Below are positions 1 through 8,188 of a DNA stretch of 64,000 nt, in pieces. The translations under genes and the position numbers were made by a program. The notes under the pieces are model-generated. The model had not been told where the DNA came from. It made no database searches and was given only the letters and a program-made list of their open reading frames with translations. The DNA is taken from assembly GCA_016717205.1 (NCBI GenBank), contig JADKGC010000003.1, positions 753,495 to 817,494 of the forward strand. The letters are read 5' to 3'. The first letter of the stretch is position 1; every line of letters starts with the position of its first letter. This DNA comes from Candidatus Flexifilum breve. GTDB lineage: Bacteria; Chloroflexota; Anaerolineae; Aggregatilineales; Phototrophicaceae.

Positions 1-4
1 GATC

Positions 5-1209
5 ATGGCGGAACTAGCGAACTATCATCACTTCGACGGATTGCCGTGGGCGACCGGCTACCTCGTCAACGCGCTAGGGTATCAAGGCGTGACCGCGCCC
101 CACACCGGACAACCCTACAGCGAAGCTCTGCTCATGGGCATCAACGGCGGTCTGTGCGCGGGCTACTTCTCGTTCGAGTACACTGGTGAACTCCCCCATC
201 TACACTTTCTGACGCGCTACCTGTTCGACGAAGAACCGGGCAAGGTCTTCGAACGCCTCGCTATTCCCATGCGCGTCCAGCAAACGACCGACAGCACGAA
301 AGCCGCAGCCAACGTGATCAATGCGCTAGCGCAGGGCAAGCCCGCCATCGTCTGGGGGGATGTGCTCAGCCTGCCGTACAACTCATTTGCACCGGGCGCT
401 GGTTATTGGCTCATCATGCCGGTACTGGTCTATGGGTACGACTCTGTTGGCGAGGTCAAAATCGCCGATCGGGCGCGCGTCGGGTTGACGGCCAGCGCTG
501 CAGATCTCTCAGTGGCCCGCGCCAAAATCGGCAAGGTCAAGAATCGCATGATGACCATTGGCGCGCCCAACCCCGACAAGCTGACCCACTGGCCGTGCGC
601 GAAGGCATTCAGGCCTGCATCGACATCATGCTGCACGAGCCGCCCGTCGGTCACAAAAGCAGCTTCGGGCTGGACGCCTATCAAAAATGGGCGAAACTGC
701 TGGAAAGCAAAACCAAAGACAGTTGGGCGGTGCGCTTTGCGCCCGGTGCGCGGATGTACGCCGGGCTGATGTCCAGCTATCGCTATATTCAAGTCTGGTT
801 CACGGGCGGGCGCGGCGCGCGGCACATCTACGCCGATTTTCTCGATGAGGCAGCCATCATTCTTGAGAACCCGGCGCTGCACGCGGTCGGGCAGCACTTT
901 CGCGCGGCAGCGGTCGCCTGGGACGGGCTCACGGCGGCGCTCCTACCCGATGCCGTGCCGCTGTTCCGCGAGACACGCGAACTGACGGATCGCAGCTATC
1001 ACCTGTTTCTCGATCAAGGCAACGCCTCTGTTGATGAGCGGCGCGCCATTCACCAGCGGTTGAAAGTCTTGGAAACAACCGCGGCAAAGGACTTCCCGCT
1101 CAGCGCGACAGAAGCCGTGGCCATGCGCCAGAACCTGAGAGAACACGTTTTGCACGTTCACGACGTGGAGAAAATTGCGTTGTCCGCACTGATGGAAGCG
1201 ATGGCATAA
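5..1209 (+). CDS. BtrH-like N-terminal domain protein, frameshifted
   Basis: The first part (from ATG at 5) resembles the BtrH N-terminal domain, a cysteine-peptidase-like fold best known from butirosin biosynthesis, where it transfers an acyl group; the segment with SEALLMGINGGLCAG fits that family. Reading continues in the +2 frame to about 585, then the homologous C-terminal half (LAVREGIQACIDIM onward, all-helical, DUF4872-like) is in the +1 frame to the stop at 1209. A single missing base around 581-592 would restore one protein of about 400 residues. The true start could lie upstream of the window. The substrate is unknown and no biosynthetic cluster is visible. The family call is moderate; the frameshift call is strong because both frames read cleanly up to the junction. 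Confidence 0.6.
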
Positions 1210-1245
1210 TAGAAAGATAGATTCATCGTCAACCAGTAGGAAAAC

Positions 1246-1908
1246 GTGATGTGGCTGGTGCGTTTGGGCGTTCGGATCCTCGTCCCTGTGCTCCTCGGCT
1301 TTTGTCTCCTGATCGGCGCGGCGGTGCTGGTCGGCGGTGGCGTGCCGACATTTCCCTCGGCGGAAACGGCCGTCGGGAAAAATCCGTGCGCGCTGCCGTG
1401 CGTGTATGGCATCACCCCCGGCGCGACTGACCGCCTAACCGCCTTCAGCACCGTCGATCAGATTGCGCTCAACCGCAGCTTTCTCACCATGACACGCACC
1501 TCGTTCACCCTACCCGACTCGGTGCTGGGGCTGCTCACCTTCGATCAACAGGCCGAACAGGCGACCGTCAGTTCCGTCGGGCTGTGGGGCATGTCGACGC
1601 GGCTCGGTTCGGTCGAAATCGGCGAATTCAGCGACCTGCTGGAACGCGGGTGGCGACCGGAGCGGGTGTTCCTCACCTGCGACTTTTCGTCCATCATTCA
1701 AATGTTCATCATCATGGACGAGGGACGCGTGCTAACCCGCATCCCGCTAGCAAATATCGGGATTGACGCGCCCGTGCTCTCATTCACCATGTACGGCGGG
1801 CGCGGCGGCGCGGATCAGTTCATGGATGCGAATGTCGAGTGCTTGACGGAAACGCAGTGGCTCGGCTTTGCCGCGCCGTGGCGGTATTTACAGGCGCAGA
1901 CAGGATAA
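1246..1908 (+). CDS. Membrane-anchored hypothetical protein
   Basis: This 220-residue protein has an N-terminal hydrophobic stretch (about residues 5-32) that should act as signal anchor, followed by an extracytoplasmic domain. A CALPCVYGITPG motif at about residues 48-59 recalls small exported proteins I associate with Chloroflexota, with two cysteines spaced CxxxC. I do not recognise a characterised family. Start: GTG at 1246 is directly followed by ATG at 1249, and either could be used; no strong Shine-Dalgarno is visible. It lies 36 bases after the BtrH-like gene on the same strand, so cotranscription is possible. A 14-bp hairpin follows the stop. Confidence 0.6.
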   Translation: MMWLVRLGVRILVPVLLGFCLLIGAAVLVGGGVPTFPSAETAVGKNPCALPCVYGITPGATDRLTAFSTVDQIALNRSFLTMTRTSFTLPDSVLGLLTFDQQAEQATVSSVGLWGMSTRLGSVEIGEFSDLLERGWRPERVFLTCDFSSIIQMFIIMDEGRVLTRIPLANIGIDAPVLSFTMYGGRGGADQFMDANVECLTETQWLGFAAPWRYLQAQTG

Positions 1909-1922
1909 GCGGAGAGTCATTT

Positions 1923-1957
1923 TGCAGCAAGATCGCATTCAGAGTGCGATCTTGCTG
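1923..1957. terminator. Perfect 14-bp hairpin between convergent genes
   Basis: Arms at 1923-1936 and 1944-1957 are perfectly complementary around a 7-base loop. It sits between the stop of the plus-strand hypothetical (1908) and the stop of the minus-strand SLOG gene (1991). Neither side has a good T-tract in the right orientation, so it is a transcript-end hairpin rather than a textbook intrinsic terminator. Confidence 0.5.
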
Positions 1958-1990
1958 CTATGTGCGATAAACGCAGGACAGAGCAAGTTG

Positions 1991-3187
1991 TCAGCTAGTC
2001 AGGCTCTGAGCTTCATCTTGCGTCTTCAGGAATCCTTCGAGTCGCGTCCGTAATTGTGCGAGCGGTACCAGATAGCCAGCGGCTAATCCAAGCACCGACA
2101 TGGTGATCGCAATTGTCATCACTGTTTTGCGCTCTTGGTCACCGATAACAACGACTTCCCCGGTGAAAGAGTATCCGCCAAGCAAATAAATAAACGCTAG
2201 ACCTAAACTGAGTATCAACGAGATAATCAGATCGATAGCAAAGCTCATCCCATCGATTTCATACAATTCGTACTGCTGATAAGCGACCAGGCTGCGCAAA
2301 CCGGTGCCGATGGCCGCTGAAATGAATAGCAGTGCGAAGAACGACATGTCGGATGTGATACCCCAATCCGAACTCCGCAAAAACAGAGCAACCCATGTCA
2401 CCAAAAACAACAGCATCACCGCGAGTGTAAGCCGCAGGAACCCAGATGCAGCGGCATTATCTCGTTTATAGAGTCGGGGTAGTGCCGCGACTAACTTCAC
2501 GATCTTCTCAGCGTTGTCGAGATTTTGAGGATCATCGGTCTTTCCATCTGACCAGTCAGCCAGTAAGGCCCGTATATCAGTATCCGTGATTCCATCACGC
2601 TGCCGCCTCGAATAATTCTGATAGTCGCGGAATAGCAATGCATCGAAAATTGATTTCGCGGCTCCACCAAAAGACGCTAGAGCAACGATTGGCTTGTTGA
2701 GGGAATAGGCTGAAAACCCGATTGATGCGGTTCCTTCACCACCGCCGATCAGCAGAATTACATCCGATATTTGGACATCCGGAATCATCGACGCACTGTA
2801 AGCGGCAGCCCCGAGGAACTTATCCTCGATCTCAAGATTTTCCAGCTTGCGCAGTTCTGCCAGCGAGTCAAGTTCCGGGGTTGTATTGACTGGCTCAACT
2901 TCATTAGGGGAATAGAAAACTACTTTATGCTTCTTTCCATCTTTCAGTGGTTCTTCGTTTGCCCCCTCCATGACATACGCTGCCACAGCGCGGCGCTCTA
3001 GCAGGTTCTCCCATTGAGGCACACCAACAACAATTGTCATCCCCTTTCGCGCAAGCAGACGGCCAAGAGTTTTGCATGCGGCAGCATAGCGAGCTATTCG
3101 TTTCGCGTAATCCTGTTTCTGCTGCTCACTCCAACTATCTTCCGGCTTTTCGATCGATCCTTTCACCAACACGCGCAATTTAGCCAT
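1991..3187 (-). CDS. SLOG-domain protein with C-terminal membrane helices
   Basis: The 398-residue protein has an N-terminal Rossmann-like domain (about residues 1-215) resembling the SLOG superfamily (LOG/DprA-Smf-like nucleotide-binding). Supporting features are TLGRLLARKGMTIVVGVP, VILLIGGGEGTASIGFSA and KPIVALASFGG, where the GGGEGT turn fits a phosphate-binding loop. It is followed by four predicted membrane helices (about residues 245-263, 277-300, 318-340, 358-380). SLOG domains fused to membrane segments are known from comparative genomics as predicted sensors of nucleotide signals in immunity/conflict systems; that function here is inference. The gene is visibly more AT-rich than its neighbours, stands alone, and is bracketed by strong hairpins at 1923-1957 and 3318-3353, suggesting acquisition. 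Start ATG 3187 follows an AAGGAT ribosome site. Confidence 0.65.
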   Translation of the reverse strand: MAKLRVLVKGSIEKPEDSWSEQQKQDYAKRIARYAAACKTLGRLLARKGMTIVVGVPQWENLLERRAVAAYVMEGANEEPLKDGKKHKVVFYSPNEVEPVNTTPELDSLAELRKLENLEIEDKFLGAAAYSASMIPDVQISDVILLIGGGEGTASIGFSAYSLNKPIVALASFGGAAKSIFDALLFRDYQNYSRRQRDGITDTDIRALLADWSDGKTDDPQNLDNAEKIVKLVAALPRLYKRDNAAASGFLRLTLAVMLLFLVTWVALFLRSSDWGITSDMSFFALLFISAAIGTGLRSLVAYQQYELYEIDGMSFAIDLIISLILSLGLAFIYLLGGYSFTGEVVVIGDQERKTVMTIAITMSVLGLAAGYLVPLAQLRTRLEGFLKTQDEAQSLTS

Positions 3188-3227
3188 TAGTAGCTATATC
3201 CTTACTACAGCGGCGCTAGTACTTCAT

Positions 3228-3233
3228 ATTATA
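3228..3233 (-). promoter_or_regulatory. Possible -10 box of the SLOG gene
   Basis: A perfect TATAAT on the minus strand lies about 40 bases upstream of the ATG at 3187. No convincing -35 hexamer is visible at 16-18 bases, so this is only a suggestion. Confidence 0.35.
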
Positions 3234-3317
3234 GCACCACGCATAGTAGAACAGCCGTAACCATAATTTTGGCCAGCAAGCGCGTAAGGACAATCACTTG
3301 GGAGAAATTGTGAGGAC

Positions 3318-3353
3318 TCCCCAGATTACGCTCAACTTCAGATAATCTGGGGA
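3318..3353 (-). terminator. Hairpin after rmlB
   Basis: Perfect inverted repeat with arms 3318-3328 and 3343-3353 (11 bp), starting 10 bases past the rmlB stop on the minus strand. The downstream minus sequence is only moderately T-rich. It probably ends the exopolysaccharide operon and separates it from the SLOG gene. Confidence 0.6.
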
Positions 3354-3362
3354 TGAAGAGAT

Positions 3363-4385
3363 CTACTCCGCGGCGGCTAAACGCGCGGCGTACTGGCGCT
3401 TGTAGTATTCGAGGTATTCACCCGTCTTGATCTTGCGCCACCACCATTCATTCTGGCGGTACCAGTCGACGGTGAGCTGAATGCCCGTGTCGAACGAGTG
3501 CGACCGCTGCCAACCGAGCGCGCGCAGCTTGTCGCAGTTCATCGCGTAACGGCGATCATGCCCTTCGCGGTCAGGCACATGCTTGAGCAGCGACTCCGGC
3601 TTGCCGAGCAGCGCGAGCATGGCCTTCGCCACCTCGATGTTGTAGCGATTATCTTCCCCGGCGATGTTGTAGGCTTCACCCGCGACGCCCTTGTGCAGCG
3701 CCGTGTCGATCCCCGTCACGTGATCTTCGACGTACAGCCAATCGCGCACCTGCAGCCCGTCGCCGTAGAGCGGCAGGTTTTTATCGTCAATCGCCTCGGT
3801 GATGAAGAACGGGAGCAGCTTTTCCGGGTACTGGTAGGGGCCGAAGGTGTTGCTGCCGCGCGTCACGACCGTGTTCATGCCATGCGTGACATGATACGAA
3901 CGCACCATGAGTTCGCCGCCCGCCTTGCTCGCCGCATACGGGCTGTTCGGCGCAAACGGATCGGTTTCCACCGAGTAGCCTTCGTGCACATCGCCGTAGA
4001 CCTCGTCCGTCGAGACGTGCAGGAAGCGATCCACGCCGTGTTTCTTGGCTTCGTCGAGCAGAATGTACACGCCGACCACATCCGTGTGGATGAAGGCGTC
4101 GGCGTCGAGGATGCTGCGGTCGACGTGGCTTTCGGCGGCGAAGTTCACCACCGTGTCGATGTCATGCGCCTGAAACACGCGCGTGATCGCCGTACGGTCG
4201 GCAATATCGCCGCGCTCGAAGCGGTAATTCGGCTCATCGCTGATCGGCAGCAGATTGTCGACGTTGCCCGCGTACGTCAGCTTATCCAGCACGATAATGT
4301 TGTAATTTGGATAGCGCGCCGTCATGTAGCGGGCGAACGCGCTGCCAATGAAGCCTGCGCCCCCGGTGACGAGAATATTCTTCAT
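3363..4385 (-). CDS. rmlB: dTDP-glucose 4,6-dehydratase
   Basis: RmlB converts dTDP-glucose to dTDP-4-keto-6-deoxyglucose, the second step of dTDP-L-rhamnose synthesis, in the cytosol. The 340-residue length is normal. The NAD-binding GGAGFIGS is at residues 8-15, the catalytic STDEVYGD stretch is near residue 124-131, and the SDR YxxxK motif appears as YAASK near residue 150. It is the last gene of a minus-strand operon; its start is 3 bases from the stop of the Cof-type phosphatase gene, so translation is likely coupled. The matching thymidylyltransferase is in the same operon and an RmlD-like reductase is at 42.1 kb; no rmlC was seen in the window. Confidence 0.95.
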   Translation of the reverse strand: MKNILVTGGAGFIGSAFARYMTARYPNYNIIVLDKLTYAGNVDNLLPISDEPNYRFERGDIADRTAITRVFQAHDIDTVVNFAAESHVDRSILDADAFIHTDVVGVYILLDEAKKHGVDRFLHVSTDEVYGDVHEGYSVETDPFAPNSPYAASKAGGELMVRSYHVTHGMNTVVTRGSNTFGPYQYPEKLLPFFITEAIDDKNLPLYGDGLQVRDWLYVEDHVTGIDTALHKGVAGEAYNIAGEDNRYNIEVAKAMLALLGKPESLLKHVPDREGHDRRYAMNCDKLRALGWQRSHSFDTGIQLTVDWYRQNEWWWRKIKTGEYLEYYKRQYAARLAAAE

Positions 4386-4387
4386 CC

Positions 4388-5290
4388 TTAGCTCGCCCCC
4401 TCTTCTTTCTTAGCTTCAGCAGGCTTCTCCGCCGCTGGTTCGGCGGGCTTTTCGGCTGCCGGAGCCGGCTTCGGCTTGAGCACAAAGCGCTCGAATGCCT
4501 CGGCGACGCCGTCCGCGATCATTGGTGGCGACGACATGCTTGGCCGCTTCTTTGGTCTTGGCGTCGGCATTGCCCATCGCCACGCCAATTCCGGCGAATT
4601 GGAACATTTCGATGTCGTTTTCCGCATCGCCGATCGCCATGACCTGATCCGCCGCAATCTTGTAGTGCTTGCACAGCACCTTGAGCGCGTTGCCCTTCGA
4701 CCCGCCCGGCGGCAGGATTTCGAGATGTTCGGGGACGCCCGCCTGCATCAAGCGCGCAGAGCCGCCGAGCGAGGCATTCAACTGCCAGCGCAGGCTCTTG
4801 ATGCCGACCGGGTCGCCAAAGGCGATCACCTTGTTGATCGGCGTGTTGATGAGCACGTTTTGCAGTGCGCCAACGATTTCCGGCGGATTTTCGTGATAGG
4901 TGGAGAACGATTCTTCGATCACCTTGCTGCGCGTTTTGGTGAGCATGCGCGAACCGCTGTAGGCGACGAGCGTAAACCCGCGATCTTCCGCAAAGGTGAT
5001 TACCTGCCGCGCCACGCCCGGATCGAGCGTCTGCGAATGGATCGTCTTGCCGTCCGCGTCCAGCGCGATCAAGCCCTGATTGAAAATCCCCGGCGATTCG
5101 ATGCCCAGCTTCTTGAGGTGACTGATCACGGCGTTACGCGTCTTGCCCGTGGCAAATACGACCATCACCCCCTGCGCAATCGCTTCGCGCAGCGCCTTTC
5201 GACGCGTGGGGTCATTTCGTGCTGACTGTTGAGCAGCGTGCCATCGACATCAATGGCGACGAGCTTGATCTCTTTTCTATCCAATGCCAT
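4388..5290 (-). CDS. Cof-type HAD-family phosphatase, two frameshifts
   Basis: This is a haloacid-dehalogenase-type phosphatase of the Cof subfamily, which hydrolyses small phosphorylated metabolites. Motif I is AIDVDGTLLNS (nucleophile and acid/base aspartates), and motifs III/IV appear as KGNALKVL and AIGDAENDIEMF. The reading frame breaks twice. Near 5196-5201 a run of three A (minus strand) needs a fourth to give EKALREAIAQG; near 4515-4522 one extra base separates ATND from ADGVAEAFERF. The C-terminus ends in an unusual Pro/Ala/Glu/Lys-rich tail of about 30 residues. Start ATG 5290 is 10 bases after the rmlA stop. The role within the dTDP-sugar operon is not evident. Confidence 0.75.
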
Positions 5291-5300
5291 GTTTGTTGTC

Positions 5301-6380
5301 CTAGATAATCCAAACGTTGCTGTGATCGCCAATGTTGAGCGTAAGCGCCTTGGGCAGATCATCCTTCTTCTGCACTGTGGCGTTCCGCCCGATCAAGCTG
5401 CCGTGCAAACGCACGCCGAGATCACAGATGTTGCAGTGTTCGAGGATAATGCTGCGCTCGATCTCGCAGTTGCTCACCCGCGTATGATGATGAATGCTCG
5501 TATACGGTCCGACATAGCTGTTTTCGATGACGCAGTCTTCGCCGATGATCGTCGGGCCGTGAATCGTGCTGTTGCTGATCTTCGCGCCGCGTTCCACGAT
5601 CACGCGCCGATCCAACTGCGAGTTCTCGATCACTGCGTCCGGCGCGACGCCCGGCGTGAGTTCCTCCAGAACCAGCGCATTCGCGTCGATCATGTCGATG
5701 CGCTTGCCCGTGTCAATCCACCAGCCCTGATGCACATGCGGCACGACCGTATAGCCGTGCGTGATCAGCCACTGAATGGCATCGGTGATCTCGTATTCGT
5801 TGCGCCCGGACGGCGGAATGCTGTTGACCGCCTCGAAGATGTGCTTGTCGAACATGTAAATGCCAACCAGCGCCAGGTTGCTCGGGGGGTTCTTCGGCTT
5901 TTCGATCAACTGCTCAATCGTGCCATCGGCGCGCAGTTTGGCCACGCCAAACGATGACGGGTCCTCCACCGCTTTCAGCACGATCTGGCTGTTCCACTGG
6001 TCAAGGTGGTTGGTGAAATCCGCGATCAGCTTGGCGATCCCCCCCTGTATGACGTTATCGCCGAGAAACATGACGAACGGTTCTTCGCCGAGATAATCCT
6101 GCGAGATCATGACGGCGTGCGCCAACCCACGCGGTTCGTCCTGCGGAATATAAGTGATCTTGACACCCCAGGTTGAGCCATCGCCGACCGCCGCTTTGAT
6201 CTCCTCGCCCGTCTGCCCGATCACGATGCCGATTTCGGTCACACCCGCGTCGCGGATTGTTTCGATCACCCGGAAGAGCACAGGCTTGTTGGCGACAGGC
6301 ATCAACTGCTTCGCCCGGGTGTAGGTCAGCGGGTACAACCGCGTCCCCTTGCCGCCGCTCAGGATCAATCCCTTCATCAT
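5301..6380 (-). CDS. rmlA: Glucose-1-phosphate thymidylyltransferase, long form
   Basis: This nucleotidyltransferase makes dTDP-glucose from dTTP and glucose-1-phosphate. The N-terminal signature LSGGKGTRLYPLT (residues 7-19) and VMFLGDNV (about 108-115) are present. At about 359 residues it is the long type with a C-terminal left-handed beta-helix (imperfect hexapeptides from about residue 255: VIENSQLD, VIVERGAKI, TIIGEDCVI, SIILEHCNI), like the StrD/rmlA_long branch. Two ATG codons are adjacent (6380 and 6377) with an AAGGA ribosome site upstream. It is followed 10 bases later by the phosphatase gene. It may be an independently expressed part of the operon, because a palindromic repeat lies just upstream. 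Confidence 0.9.
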   Translation of the reverse strand: MMKGLILSGGKGTRLYPLTYTRAKQLMPVANKPVLFRVIETIRDAGVTEIGIVIGQTGEEIKAAVGDGSTWGVKITYIPQDEPRGLAHAVMISQDYLGEEPFVMFLGDNVIQGGIAKLIADFTNHLDQWNSQIVLKAVEDPSSFGVAKLRADGTIEQLIEKPKNPPSNLALVGIYMFDKHIFEAVNSIPPSGRNEYEITDAIQWLITHGYTVVPHVHQGWWIDTGKRIDMIDANALVLEELTPGVAPDAVIENSQLDRRVIVERGAKISNSTIHGPTIIGEDCVIENSYVGPYTSIHHHTRVSNCEIERSIILEHCNICDLGVRLHGSLIGRNATVQKKDDLPKALTLNIGDHSNVWII

Positions 6381-6439
6381 TCATTTCCTTGGCTGTCGCG
6401 TCTGCAAGCACGGCGACATGTCTAGATCGATGTATTGGT

Positions 6440-6508
6440 GTAGGGACGAGACATGTCTCGTCCTCTCTTAATTCCCGCAAAAACGGACGAGGCATGCCTC
6501 GTCCCTAC
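6440..6508. repeat. Double palindromic repeat, GTAGGG family
   Basis: Two palindromes (6440-6463 and 6485-6508) are arranged so that the whole 69-base segment is itself an inverted repeat with GTAGGGACGAG at one end and its complement at the other. It belongs to a family scattered through intergenic spaces of this window (8913, 10605, 32759, 47825, 60446; a related palindrome at 11717). It is probably a REP/MITE-like element. Confidence 0.75.
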
Positions 6509-6518
6509 AAGGTAATCG

Positions 6519-6704
6519 TTAGGCGCGTCCAGCAATCAGGCTGAGCAAGGCGACCACGCCAAAGGCCACGAACAGCCAGAACCACCAGGTGCGGAACACG
6601 TTTCCACCGCCGAGCAAGGGCGGCATGGCCTGCTTGGTCGGCTGGCTCTGGGGAAGCTGCTTCCACTCGTCGACTGCTTTGGGATCGGGTGGGAGTTCCG
6701 GCAT
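6519..6704 (-). CDS. Small single-pass membrane protein
   Basis: This 61-residue product has a polar proline-rich N-terminal half and one C-terminal hydrophobic helix (about residues 38-58, WWFWLFVAFGVVALLSLI). I do not recognise a family. It is supported as a gene by a GGAG ribosome site 7 bases before the ATG and by its position, 18 bases behind the CpsD-like kinase on the same strand. It could be an accessory to the polysaccharide export apparatus, but that is only by association. Confidence 0.55.
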   Translation of the reverse strand: MPELPPDPKAVDEWKQLPQSQPTKQAMPPLLGGGNVFRTWWFWLFVAFGVVALLSLIAGRA

Positions 6705-6722
6705 GGCAGGTCTCCGAACGCT

Positions 6723-7376
6723 CTAGTAACCGGACACGTTCTCACGCGGGGCATTCGTCAGCGCCACGCCCAACAACCGGACGTGCACGCGCTCCAACGT
6801 CTGCTTCGCGCGCGCCGCTTGATCACGCCGGGTCACGCCGACGCGCATCGCCAGCACTACGCCATCGACCTTCGCGCCGAGCAGCGCCGCGTCCGCCGCG
6901 ACGAGAATCGGCGGCGCATCGAACAGGATGTAGTGTGCCCGCGCGCGCAGCACGCCGATGACTTCGGACATTTTCGCGCTGCTCAACACATCCGATGGCA
7001 CGGGCGGCAGTTTACCGCTCGGCAGCACGCTCAAATTCGGGATGTCGGTTGCGACGAGCGGCGGCGACGACATGGCAGTATCCTGCAAAATCATGTCCGT
7101 CAGGCCGCGCTCATTGGCGATGCCCCACAGCTCGTGCTGCGCGGGGCGGCGCAAATCCGCATCCACGATGATGGTCTTGTTGCCCGCCTGCGCAAACGTT
7201 ACGGCGAGGTTCGCCAGCACAACGCTCTTATCTTCGCTCTGCGCCGACGAAGTGACCAGCAGGGTTTCCAGCGGACGTTCGACGCTGGCGAACATTAGGT
7301 TCGTGCGCAGCGAACGGTACGCCTCTGCCGCGGCAGACCGCGGGTCAGTCAGGGTGATCAGGGTTGCTTTCGCCAA
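6723..7376 (-). CDS. CpsD/CapB-like BY-kinase family ATPase, degenerate Walker A
   Basis: The protein belongs to the P-loop family of bacterial tyrosine kinases that work with Wzz-type polysaccharide co-polymerases. The Walker A' motif IIVDADLRRP is present near residues 92-101, and YILFDAPP is near 158-165. The Walker A region, residues 42-51 (TSSAQSEDKS), keeps Lys50-Ser51 but has lost both usual glycines (family norm roughly SxxPGEGKS). The C-terminus has one tyrosine (the final residue) instead of a tyrosine cluster. Catalysis may therefore be reduced or unusual; it could act mainly as a structural partner. It starts 6 bases after the Wzz-like gene stop, so the pair is translationally linked. 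The family call is firm; activity is uncertain. Confidence 0.8.
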   Translation of the reverse strand: MAKATLITLTDPRSAAAEAYRSLRTNLMFASVERPLETLLVTSSAQSEDKSVVLANLAVTFAQAGNKTIIVDADLRRPAQHELWGIANERGLTDMILQDTAMSSPPLVATDIPNLSVLPSGKLPPVPSDVLSSAKMSEVIGVLRARAHYILFDAPPILVAADAALLGAKVDGVVLAMRVGVTRRDQAARAKQTLERVHVRLLGVALTNAPRENVSGY

Positions 7377-7382
7377 GTCAGT

Positions 7383-8030
7383 TTACTCCGGGATGGTGGA
7401 TAAGACAGGCAAGCCGAGCGAGCGTTCGATATCATCGCGGCGGCGCACAATGGCACTTTCGAGATATTCCAGCACGAATACGATCACCGCGCCGAGCCCA
7501 AAGCCGATCAGCCCGCCCGCCGCCGTATTGATCGGGACGTTGGGACGCAGCAGACCATACTGCGGGCGATCCACCAGCAGCGCCGTGATGCGATCCGACT
7601 GCTGCACGGTCTGATTTTCCCGGTTGCGGTACTGCACGAGCAAACTGCCCCATTCATAGGCGATATCGTTGGCCATATCGCCATCCGGCAGGTCGATATC
7701 GATCTGCATCGTGAAGCGGTTGCTGTCGGCGGTGAAAGTCGCCGCGCCCAGCAGATCGCCGGGGGTCATGTCGAGGTCAAGGGAGTCAATCACCTGCTGC
7801 GCGCGGTCGGTACTGCTCAAATACACGCGGTAGGACTGCATCAAACGGATCAGGGCTTCGGTCAGGCCGAGGTCGGTCCGCGCCGGCTGAATCAACACCA
7901 GTTGGGTCGAACGGTAGACGGGCGTCTGCTGGCGGCTGATAAGGTACGCGCTGGCCGCGGTGAGGATGGCCAGCAGGATCATGATCCAGCCTCGACGGAG
8001 AAGAATGCGCCCATAATCGATCAAGTTCAT
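7383..8030 (-). CDS. Wzz/YveK-type polysaccharide co-polymerase
   Basis: This chain-length determinant family protein spans the membrane twice: helix 1 at about residues 14-33 and helix 2 at about 170-190. The extracytoplasmic domain between is shorter than in proteobacterial Wzz. The C-terminal cytoplasmic tail ends in RRRDDIERSLGLPVLSTIP, a typical contact segment for the partner kinase, which is the next gene. I place the start at ATG 8030, with AGGATA upstream, rather than the in-frame codon at 8078, because the family begins close to the first helix. It is first in the operon wzz-kinase-small protein-rmlA-phosphatase-rmlB. Confidence 0.8.
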   Translation of the reverse strand: MNLIDYGRILLRRGWIMILLAILTAASAYLISRQQTPVYRSTQLVLIQPARTDLGLTEALIRLMQSYRVYLSSTDRAQQVIDSLDLDMTPGDLLGAATFTADSNRFTMQIDIDLPDGDMANDIAYEWGSLLVQYRNRENQTVQQSDRITALLVDRPQYGLLRPNVPINTAAGGLIGFGLGAVIVFVLEYLESAIVRRRDDIERSLGLPVLSTIPE

Positions 8031-8059
8031 AGAGTATCCTCGCAAACAAAAGCCGCCTA

Positions 8060-8087
8060 ATTCTACCGCATTCGCCAAAATAGTGAA
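8060..8087 (-). promoter_or_regulatory. Candidate promoter of the exopolysaccharide operon
   Basis: On the minus strand TTCACT (8087-8082), 16 bases, TAGAAT (8065-8060) resembles a sigma-70 promoter 30 bases upstream of the Wzz-like start. The -35 hexamer is weak. Confidence 0.4.
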
Positions 8088-8188
8088 CGTTTGCTTAAAC
8101 CTGGCTGAAATTCATGTCCTTCTTAAGTCACCGTTTTACTCTGTATTCGCTGTGACTAGGACTGAAGCTGTAATGGAATGGTGGTCAA

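Noticed and set aside
3498..4391. 297-residue plus-strand ORF opposite rmlB
   Set aside because: It is an antisense frame to a clear dTDP-glucose dehydratase, with Arg/His/Val-rich shadow composition.
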